This document shows positions 1 through 10,000 of a stretch of DNA of 64,000 bases, one piece after another. The position numbers and the translations under genes are program-made. Position 1 is the stretch's first letter, and each line of letters starts with the position of its first letter. This stretch comes from Owenia fusiformis (taxonomy: Eukaryota; Annelida; Polychaeta; Sabellida; Oweniidae): assembly GCA_903813345.2 (NCBI GenBank), contig CAIIXF020000005.1, positions 24,865,375 to 24,929,374 of the forward strand, read 5' to 3'. A model generated the notes under the pieces. That model was not told the origin of the DNA, did no database searches, and saw only the letters and a program-made list of their open reading frames with translations.

Positions 1-1715
1 ACTGTGTTTTGAAAGTGCGTGCATAAAAATCATCCATTCTTCGTGGAGATCAGTTAAAGTACAATAAAGTAACGTTTTAAGGCAAAGTAATACCTGCATA
101 AAAAATTATCCATTCTTCGTGGAGATCAGTTAAAGTCCAATAAAGTAACGATTTTAAGGCAAAGTAACGTGTTTTAAAAAGGCCCTACATAAAAAACCAT
201 CCATTCTTCGTGGAGTATGGTTAAAGTCGAATAAAGTAACGTTTTACTGACAAAGTACTGTGTTTTGAAAATGCCTAATATAAAATCATCCATTCTTCGT
301 GGAGATCAGTTAAAGTCAAATAAAGTAACGTTTTTAAGGCAAAGTAACGTGTTTTAAGAAGGCCCTACATAAAAAACCATCCATTCTTGGTGGAGTATGG
401 TTAAAGTCGAATAAAGTAACGTTTTACTGACAAAGTACTGTGTTTTGAAAATGCCTAATATAAAATCATCCATTCTTCGTGTAGATCAGTTAAAGTCCAA
501 TAAAGTAACGTTTTTAAGGCAAAGTAACGTGTTTTGAAAAGACTACACAAAAATTCATCCATTCTTCGTGGAGAAAAGTTAAAGTCTAATAAAGTAACGT
601 TTTTAAGGCAAAGTACTGTGTTTTGAAAATGCCTAATATAAAATCATCCATTCTTCGTGGAGATCAGTTAAAGTCCAATAAAGTAACGTTTTTAAGTCAA
701 AGTAACGTGTTTTGAAAAGACTACACAAAAATTCATCCATTCTTCGTGGAGAAAAGTTAAAGTCTAATAAAGTAACGTTTTTAAGGCAAAGTACTGTGTT
801 TTGAAAATGCCTGCATAAAAAGCCATCCATTCTTCGTGGAGTATGGTTTAAGTTGAATAAAGTAACGTTTTACTGACAAAGTACTGTGTTTTGAAAAGAC
901 TACACAAAAATTCATCCATTCTTCGTGGAGAAAAGTTTAAGTCCAATAAAGTAACGTTTTTAAGGCAAAGTACTGTGTTTTGAAAATGCCTGCATAAAAA
1001 GCCATCAGTTCTTCGTGGAGTATGGTTAAAGTTGAATAAAGTAACGTTTTACTGACAAAGTACTGTGTTTTGAAAATACCTAATATAAAATCATCCATTC
1101 TTCTTGGAGATCAGTTAAAGTCCAATAAAGTAACGTTTTTAAGGCAAAGTAACGTGTTTGAAAATGCTTACATAAAATTCATCCATTCTTCGTGGAGTAT
1201 GGTTAAAATCGAATAAAGTAACGTTTTACTGTCAAAATACTGTGTTTTGAAATTGCCTACATATAAAAATCATCCATTCTTCGTGGAGATAAGTTAAAGT
1301 CCAATAAAGTAACGTTTTTAAGGCAAAGCACCGTGTTTTGAAAATGCTTACATAAAATTCATCCATTCTTCGTGGAGTATTGTTAAAGTCGAATAAAGTA
1401 ACGTTTTACTGACAAAGTACTTTGTTTTGAAAATGGCCTACATAAAAAATCATCCATTCGTAGAGATCAGTTAAAGTCCAATAAAGTAACGTTTTTAAGG
1501 CAAAGTAACGTGTTTTAAGAATGCGTACATAAAAAGCATCCACTCTTATTAGAGAAAACTTAAAGTCTATTAAGGTAACGTTCTAAAGGCAAAGTAACGT
1601 GTTTTAGAAATGGCTACATAAAAAATCATCCATTGACAATGAACGAACGTTTTAAAGTCAAAGTAACGTGTTTTAAAATGCCTGCATAAAACATAATCTA
1701 TTCTTCGTAAAGATA
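1..1715. repeat. ~89 bp satellite array at the window edge
   Basis: About 19 tandem copies of an 88-93 bp unit, each marked by CCATTCTTCGTGGAG followed by AAAGTAACGTTTT. Landmarks fall at about 110, 201, 290, 381, 470, 559 and 648. Two subtypes (GATCAG versus TATGG after GTGGAG) alternate, giving a higher-order period near 180 bp, and the 290-470 block almost repeats the one before it. The array enters from the left edge and decays after about 1,450. Short ORFs across it are repeat artefacts. Confidence 0.9.
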
Positions 1716-1760
1716 ATGATTATATCACCAGGTTTCAACAGCCAAGGTAGCCAACGTTCC

Positions 1761-1920
1761 TTAATTACTTTTCATAATAACAAAACGAAAAAAACGGTAC
1801 TTTTAAAATGTCAATACTTTTTGTCCCTATATCGTGACATTTAATTACTTTTCATAATAACAAAACGAAAAAAACGGTACTTTTAAAATGTCAATATTTT
1901 TTGTCCCTATATCGTGACAT
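1761..1920. repeat. 80 bp perfect tandem duplication
   Basis: Two adjacent 80 bp copies (1761-1840 and 1841-1920) differ at about one base. Each starts TTAATTACTTTTCATAATAA and ends ATATCGTGACAT. The duplication looks recent. No gene is seen here. Confidence 0.9.
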
Positions 1921-2109
1921 GTATATGGGTGTGACACAATGATTTACAATATTTATAATACTAAGGCAGCTCAATCTTCCTCCTCAAAGCCGGAATATAG
2001 AGAAGGCTTTGGACCGAAGTAAGCCTATGGCAGCGCATAGAATTCCATGCGCGTTTAATTTATAACTGATAGTGAGAATTTGCAACAAATAAAACTATAT
2101 GGCACGGAA

Positions 2110-2176
2110 GTTAAACCCAATCACGGCAACAATAACATTCAGATTAATAAATGAAAGCTGTGGTATTGGGTTTAAC
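2110..2176. repeat. Short hairpin, GTTAAACCCAAT arms
   Basis: Inverted arms GTTAAACCCAAT (from 2110) and ATTGGGTTTAAC (to 2176) enclose a ~40 bp spacer and are followed by TTGTTGAACTAATG. A diverged relative with longer perfect arms sits at 49,050-49,112 and has nearly the same downstream flank, so this is probably a small dispersed element. Confidence 0.55.
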
Positions 2177-2329
2177 TTGTTGAACTAATGTAACCCAGGC
2201 CAAGGTAGGGTTCCTAGCTTACTCAATAATTTTAATCTCCAAGCAATTTTTTCACTGCTGATTTTTGAAACTGAATACTGAATTTAGCTGTTAGATCTAT
2301 TTATATATCGAGAGCCATGTTAGATTTTG

Positions 2330-2885
2330 AATCTTATGGCTCTCAAACGGGGAAGTGGACAGCTGATTAATAGTGACCATTGAAATCGAATTAAGTCGAT
2401 CCGCGGCCAATTTTGTTCTCTAACTATGTTATACATCATCCTTCTGTGCAAGTATTGGAGCGCTGAAGTACTTCCTTTTCGATCAAAACTTGTAATTGTT
2501 AGTCGAGTGAATGTTTTTACTGCCAAATTCCAATATGGCGTTTTCTGCTCGGACATTTTCGTAAATCTCCGGAGGTTGTCCGAACCTAACTAATTCTAAA
2601 AATTCATTTCGTTCGTTGCGTATCTCGCTCCTAGCAAACCGCCATATTGGAAATAGGTCTAAAAAACATTCACTCAATGAACAATTTACAAGTCTTGATC
2701 GAAAAAGAAGTATTTCAGCGCTCTAATACTTACACGGATTGATGATACTGATGTAAGACACAGTTAGAGACCAAAAGTAAGCCGCTGATCGACTTAATTC
2801 GATTTCAAAGGTCACAATCATTCAGCTGTCGAAATGCTCTGTGGGAAAGCTATTATACATGTTATATCAAAATCCAAATAGCTTT
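2330..2885. mobile_element. Fold-back (long inverted repeat) element
   Basis: The sequence folds on itself around position 2600. Left-arm pieces (AAATCGAATTAAGTCGATC near 2385; GGAGCGCTGAAGTACTTCC near 2458; TTCGATCAAAACTTGTAA near 2478) reappear reverse-complemented on the right (near 2789, 2720 and 2690). The arms are about 250 bp with mismatches. No coding capacity is seen. The arm edges are approximate. Confidence 0.75.
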
Positions 2886-2889
2886 CGCA

Positions 2890-4100
2890 GGAAGTAACAC
2901 TGAGTAAGTTATCAGCTGCTTCTGTGCCAATCAGGACTTCTCGTTATCATTGAGCCGAGCAAATATATTTTCTACCAAGAAACCAGTATCGGCAGTTTTG
3001 ACAGAAACTCAGGAAATAGCGTTCAAAATCTCCAGAGATCACTGATTGACGTAACAAATTGATGACCTTTAGGTACTACTTTTTTCATGGCCTGACTGCG
3101 TCGATAGAACTTGAAATACAAGAGTTATCTAAAGATTGGGAGTCTTACTTACCTTCTAGAGGCTAGAACACATATTTCAGTTAAACCATATGAGCATATC
3201 ATCTGAGTTCCCTCCTCTGTTTTGTTCCTTTATTGATAAAGCTTATACCTCATTGTATTGGGTCCAGCCAAGGGCTTATTTAATACCCGGGGCTTAGTTG
3301 TGTATGAAACAAAACGAGAAACAACACGACATCCGGGGCTTTGTTTGGTCTTTATTAGACAATGTTGTATAGACTCATAGAGGGGTAGGTTTTCTCAGAC
3401 ATAGGTAACTTTTTCTGTACCGTTTTTCGGTTATTTTACTCTATGGCATTGCAATATGTTCACATCAAGAGCTACATAATTGATACACTTAAATATATGA
3501 CATGTAAAAAAGGGTTGATAATAGAATAAACAGGGAAATGTAATTTAAGTGGCGATTGTGTTTTCTGCTAATGTGTGTCACCCTGCTTCGGAAATCCCCC
3601 ATAACAGTCTATGGCTCACGTAATTATGCAAATGAGAAAACCCCATTGGTTTCCCGGCTGAACAATCAAAACTGACGCTGTAAATCTTCGTTTTAACTGT
3701 TGTTTCTGAACGGTCCGTGACCAAAATTCACTAAACTATGGAGTTTATGTTATGGGGGTTTATGGGGGTTTATGGGGGTAAGACACATTGTCAGAGTAAA
3801 TTTTAAGTTCTCACACCCCTATGTTTAATTGGCTTATTCAAGTCATATGCGGTAAAAAACCGAACGCCGAATTAGTTACATTATTGCCAATTCAACAGTA
3901 TATCTAGTGCTTTTCTCTATGCAACAGAGATTTGTATCCTCTCTCCAAAATGATCAGTGGCATGAAAAAATGACTCCTTGATGTTTGACCCGGCCCCTAA
4001 TTGTAATCCTATCAGAACTTCATTTTTAGCAACACTTGACCATCAATTCTATTTATAAGGGATTGTATGATATCAATAGAGACATTTCACAATTCAGTTA
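2890..4100. other. Intergenic, no gene recognised
   Basis: No supported coding exon or RNA gene was found on either strand. The only local pattern is a short direct repeat of TTTATGGGGG, about three copies, near 3745-3780. Confidence 0.5.
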
Positions 4101-4104
4101 TACT

Positions 4105-4176
4105 TATATGTCCATAAGTGTGATATTCTTATAAATCGTCATCTATACGTAAGAATGTCACACTTATGGACGTATA
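4105..4176. repeat. 72 nt hairpin with ~27 bp stem
   Basis: The left arm from 4105 (TATATGTCCATAAGTGTGAT...) pairs with the right arm ending at 4176 (...CACACTTATGGACGTATA). The stem is about 27 bp with few mismatches and the loop about 18 nt. The size and shape resemble a microRNA precursor or a tiny palindromic MITE. The sequence does not decide between them. Confidence 0.6.
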
Positions 4177-4499
4177 GAGCTGCGCAATAAATGATGACGT
4201 AAAAAAAACGCTTCATAAGCTTTACGTTATACGGGAATGATATGTATATTAATTATATCACTGTCATATTCTTCACCCTCTGATTGACTTAGTCCAGTAT
4301 AATTTCAATTGTATATATCCCCAGGAGTCCATTGTTATGATTAACTTGACATCAATAGTTTGTTATTCTATTAATGTGAATGAGGAATATAACAGTGAAT
4401 AATATTGGTGAATAGCTGTGACACTTTCACAAGATGATATTCCACTAGCACTTTGGGCTAAGTGGAATATCACTTGTGAATGATGTTCTCAGCTTGGTG

Positions 4500-4955
4500 G
4501 GTGGGCGTGTGGGGGGGGCATATCACTTTTCTTGTCATCGCGATTCCAGGAAAACACCTAACGGATTTAATTCAAATTTTCACACATATTACATCTAAAG
4601 CTGATTAACTTTCAGTGGCCATCGGCATCTTGCATTCTGGCGGCCATTTTGGAAGTTTTTAGAAAAATCTTGTCACACAATTCCAGGAAAACCACTCAGC
4701 GGATTTATATCAAATTAACACACATGTTACATGGTAAGAAGTTCTAGAGCTGATTAACTTTTTGGTGGCCATTTTGCATTCTGGTGACCATTTTGGAAGT
4801 TCTTAGATAAATCTTGTCATGGCGATTACAGGAAGAACACTTAACAGAATAACTTCAAAGTTTTATTACACATGTTACATGGTAAGAAATTCAAAAGCTG
4901 ATTTGATCTTGCTTTCTGGGTCAACCAGCCCACACTGCTATGATTTAGGTACGAT
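4500..4955. mobile_element. TTAGGTACGAT-family element, left-truncated copy
   Basis: The right end TTAGGTACGATATTGTTCACC (from 4945) matches the right ends of the copies at 5846-6646 and 9190-10373. The interior repeats the motif 'TCTTGTCATCGCGATTCCAGGAAAACAC ... GTTACATGGTAAGAAGTTC' about three times with a ~150 bp period. The left terminal sequence is missing. Confidence 0.6.
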
Positions 4956-5845
4956 ATTGTTCACCCTGTGCCTTGTTTAGCATTGTGGAGACTTAGCCAC
5001 AAAATGTTGGTCTTTAATGCGGTAATTAAAATGCAGATCTCATTAAAGGCAGGGCTTCATTGAGATTCCAAAGCTTAAGTAAACCCTCTAATTGATTTAA
5101 TTGGTCCGTAAATTTAGGACTTGGATTAAATATTTTCTGCAGTTGTCCCATAGTCTGTATTCCAATGAATAGTGCAGGCTGTTGATCCTACAAAGGATAT
5201 AGGACTCAGATCTTTTAGAGGAATTATCACTGTATATGTTGACTGGAGGGCAATTTTGATAACAGTAAAACCTGAAAAGAGGGAATGCCAACCTCCAGAC
5301 TAGCCAAAATTGTTCCTTGTAGACAGGTGTTCCTTACAGAGAGGGTCCATTTTTTGAGTCAAACTCCAAAAACCAATTTGCCCAATAAGCATTTGATTAT
5401 TGTAGATGATAAATGATGTAATAATGTTGCTCAGAGCCTTTATTCAAGTTCGTCAGCCCCATTTTGTAGCATTTCAATTTGCAATTTGGATCATTGAAGG
5501 ATTTGAAGAGAATTCGCCCCATATCATGCAATTAAATACTTTTCTATTATCTCAGTCCCAAGCTCAACTTGTCAGATGAAATCAACTTTTGTTGAAAGAA
5601 AGGATAGTGTCAAATGGCAATTAATAATAAACAGATTAATTAAAAAAATATTGGGGTAGACTAATTAACAGTGATATGTATGTCCCAGCTTGTCTACAAT
5701 TGACTTATCCTAATCTCATTCATATTTATCCAAGCTCTTTAAAATCACATACGGTATTGACTTAATAAGCCATTTGCATCTCTGAGAAACAATGGGATGT
5801 ACAGTGTAACCAATTTCCATCTTCCTTGTGAACAGGTGAATTTTT
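4956..5845. other. Intergenic, no gene recognised
   Basis: No supported gene. The stretch near 5325 (GTGTTCCTTACAGAGAGGGT) resembles scattered relics of pogo/Tigger-type MITEs found elsewhere in the window, but no paired ends could be drawn. Confidence 0.4.
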
Positions 5846-6646
5846 ATTGTACCTAAAAAGGTACGATATTGTCGTCAGTTTGACGGGCAGCTGGCGGCGT
5901 CTCACTTTCTTGTCATCGCGATTCCAGGAAAACCACTGAAAGGATTCACTTCAAATTTTTACAGATGTTACATGGTATGAAGTTCTAGAGCTGAATAACT
6001 TTTCAGAGCCATCTTGCATTCTGGCTGCCATCTTGGAAGATTTTAGATAAATCTTGTCATTGCGATTCCAGGAAAACTACTTAACGGATTTGCTTTAAAT
6101 TTTCACACATGTTACATGGTAAGAAGTTCAAGAGCTGATTAGCTTTTCAGCAGCCATCTTGCATTCTGGTGGCCATCTTGGAAGTTTTTAGATAAGTCTT
6201 GTAATTTTTATGTGGAATATGGCATAAATTCATGGTTGCGCAGTATTTGTGATACGGTTGAATATGCCATATTCACCTGCGGTATATGGCATATTCCGCA
6301 GGTGAGTATCCCATATTCCACAGTGAATATGCAATACTTTGATTTCAGTGAATACCCGATACTCACCTGCGGAATATGCCATATACCGCAGGTGAATATG
6401 ACATATACTGCAGGTGAGAATTGACTCTTAATGTAAAGCTATGCTGGATTACTAATATAGTTAGTGCGTCGAGTACTTCCGTATCACATTCTCATTGGTT
6501 AGTGTGAATGCCATATACCGCATGTGAATCTACTTCTCACATGTTATATGGTGAGAAGTTCTAGAGCTGATTAACTTTTCTGTGGCCATCTTGGATTCTG
6601 GTGGCCATCTTTTAAGTTTTTCACACTGCTATGTTTTAGGTACGAT
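5846..6646. mobile_element. TTAGGTACGAT-family element with internal repeats
   Basis: The left end ATTGTACCTAA (5846) and right end TTAGGTACGAT (6636-6646) form a short inverted repeat. The interior carries repeats of the 'CATCTTGCATTCTGG ... GGAAGTTTT' type, and at about 6210-6425 an unusual run of alternating inverted motifs (GGAATATGGCATA, CACCTGCGGTATATG, CCGCAGGTGAATAT). No transposase is visible, so it is non-autonomous. Confidence 0.65.
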
Positions 6647-7010
6647 ATTGTTCACCCTGTGCCTTGTTTAAATTTCCCCTAAAGTACTGTTCCTTGTTCA
6701 CAGTAGACTGGTGTTCCTTATAGAAAGGGTATGTTAACATGTAAGTCAATGGAGTGCTTTTTGTTCTTTTAAAAACTGTTCCTTGTAGACAGGCATTTCT
6801 TATAGAAAGGTGTTCCATCGGACAGGTTTAACTGTATGTATCAGTGTTGATACAACCCCTATATTTAAACATAAAATAAGTATTTAGAATTTGACTTGAG
6901 ATTGTGTCAAGTGGAATTTGCTTTGTGTTTTTACTTCAAGTAGAAACGAGTTCAAAGAGTAATTTATAGTATTCTTGTGTGCCATAAGTCACATAGATTA
7001 GATTTTGAAA

Positions 7011-10000
7011 ATGTCTGACAACAAGGAAGGCTCTAAAACGAAAAAAGATGAGGAAGGTGGGATATTGTAGAATTGCAATTTTTCACATTTTACTAAGATA
7101 CCAACAGGACCAGTTAATTGGATGTCAGCACTGAAAAACAAGTTGATACTTCAAGATCGTTTTGCAGCATCTAAACAAACAAACAGTCAAACATGAGTAA
7201 GTCCTTTAATTCTGTGTCTTGATATGTGGTATGTACCGTAATTGTGGTTTGTATTTTCAGAAACTATGGCAAAGAACACAACAAATCTGCTGCACAAGTT
7301 ACGTGGGTTTATGAAGAACAGTAACCATGTCAGTGAGCAGCTACATGCCTATATCATACCATCGGGAGATGCTCACCAGGTACTTTGTTCCTTTCACTTT
7401 GTGGTTACTTAAAAGTTTTATCCACTATTAACATTTTATTATATCCATGGATGCTTTAATATTATCATCAGTTTGTTGGATCAGGGTGGTAGCTTGGCTG
7501 CGGTGTTTTGAGCATTACCAGGCAAATCTCATGAGGGTTGATTAGACATTAGTAATCAATAGAAAATATAATGCCTGTTTTTCACTGTAAACTTGGAAAT
7601 TTTTTGTTGGTTTTGATATGATTAGATTGAAAAATTGTACCTAAAATTGTCATGAGATGCCAAGGGGAAAATCCAGTAATCATTGTAATTTTACTTATAA
7701 TTATATACGTTTTCAGAGTGAATACTTAGCAGTTATGTCCCTATCATTGAATATATGCCTAAGGTCTGTCACCAATATAGCCCGAGCTTGCGAGGGTTAT
7801 ATTACGACAGACTGAAGGCATATATTCAATGATACGGACATAACTGTTGTATTACATACTTTTATATCATGGCTACGTTATATCAATGACGCCACGTGTC
7901 TGTGTGCGAGTGAAATTAGGAAGAAATGAAACATGACGTCCCGATGACGTCATAAGATTGTCATGGTAAAAGGTTTGGCGGCTATACAGGAATATATAGC
8001 CGACCTTCAGCTCCATTGACTTCAATACAAATGCTTCGCTGGGTATGTCATACATAATAATTATCTACTTTTTCAGAGTGAATATATTGCACCATGCGAT
8101 CAGAGGAGGGCTTTCATCAGTGGTTTTAATGGTTCTGCAGGTGAGCATTATACTGGACATACCAAACTTCAAATTTGTATAGACATGTATTTTTTAGTCT
8201 TGTTTCAGGGGGGGGGGTCTAGGTAACATGAGCACCTTGCTTGACACCTGCTGCTTGAGACACAAAATTGATATGTGTTCAAGAATTGGACATTCTGTTG
8301 CATTTAGTGATATTTGTGTCATTTTTATGTTGACGGTGAAACAAAGACTGGAGGTGACTCAAGTTGAAGAGTATTTTCTAAAAATGTCATAATTTACAAC
8401 ATTTTTTGCTCATAATATTCCATTCTACTCTTTTTTTCTGGGAAGTCCAACATTTCTGTCTTCATTTGTTTTTCTCATAATCTTGTTGAAAAAATTACCC
8501 CCTACATTTTACACTCACTCTTTTACAACTTTTAATTTGAGAGTTTATATACTGATAGGTACAGCTATAGTTACTGAGAACAGTGCACTGATGTGGACAG
8601 ATGGACGCTACTTTCTGCAGGCAAGAAAAGAAATGGACAGCAATTGGACCCTCATGAAGGATGGTGAGAATTGATTTAAATAAACCTTTGTTTCCATCAA
8701 GTTAGTCCTGCATCAAGGATGTGCCTCATGTTGGCACAATTCGTTGGACTTCCTTGGTCATTTCTTATTCTAATTCATTCATTCACAAGAAACCAACAGA
8801 AGGATGATCAGATTGCCATTTGTTTGAAAGGATATGTGATGAGTATCTGAATGCGCTTACAAAATTGTTCACATTGAAATGCATTGACGTGAATCAATCT
8901 GGGTTGAGAAAATGAAGTATCATTTATAGCCTTAGAAAATAAATAGATACTTGAATAACCTGGAATATCATCCATGACCCAGTGATGTCATCCATGCTCT
9001 CTCAAAAAGGATCTTATTCTTAAAAAATCCCAATCTACAGTTTCCCTATTTTATTTTATTTTCCTGAATTGCACACTTGTTCATCCATCTGTCAGCAATT
9101 TTTGGACAAATGAAAACTGTCTGAACCAATACCCAAATCCATTTTATGGTAGTCTATGGAGGTCATTTACATTGTTAGTTCTGTTTTTTATCGTACCTAA
9201 CAAGAGGTACAATATTGTAGTCAGCTTGACGGACGGCGGGTGGGCGGCGTCTCACTTTTCAGCTTGTCTACAGGTTTCCAGCCAAACCATTTGAGGGATT
9301 CATCTGAAATTTTCAGGGATGTTTCTACATATCAACGTCAAGAACTGATTAGTTTTTGGGCATTCTGGGTAAATTTTAAGGTGGCCATTTTGGATTTTCC
9401 ATCCTAAAATCTTTACTTTTAAGACTTGTCTACAGGTTTCCAGCCAAACCATTTGAGGGATTCATCTGAAATTTTCAGGGATGTTTCTACATATCAACGT
9501 CAAGAACTGATTAGTTTTTGGGCATTCTGGGTAAATTTTAAGGTGGCCATTTTGGATTTTTCGTCCTAAAATCTTCACTTTCAAGACTTGTCTACAGGTT
9601 TTCAGCCAAACCATGTGAGGGATTCATCTGAAATTTTCAGGGATGTTTCTACATATCAATGTCATGAACTTATTAGTTTTTGGGCATTCTGGGTAAATTT
9701 TAAGGTGGCCATTTTGGATTTTCCGTCCTAAAATCTTCACTTTCAAGACTTGTCTACAGGTTTCCAGCCAAACCATTTGAGGGATTCATCTGAAATGTTC
9801 AGGGATGTTTCTACATATCAACGTCAAGAACTGATTAGTTTTTTGGCATTCTGGGTAAATTTTAAGGTGGCCATTTTGGATTTTCCGTCCTAAAATCTTT
9901 TCCTTTAAGACTTGTCTACAGGTTTCCAGCCAAACCTTTTGAGGGATTCATCTGAAATTTTCAGGGATGTTTCTACATATCAACGTCAAGAACTAATTAG

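Noticed and set aside
3740-3785. TTTATGGGGG copies as an interstitial telomere tract
   Set aside because: Only three copies, and not the TTAGGG animal telomere unit.
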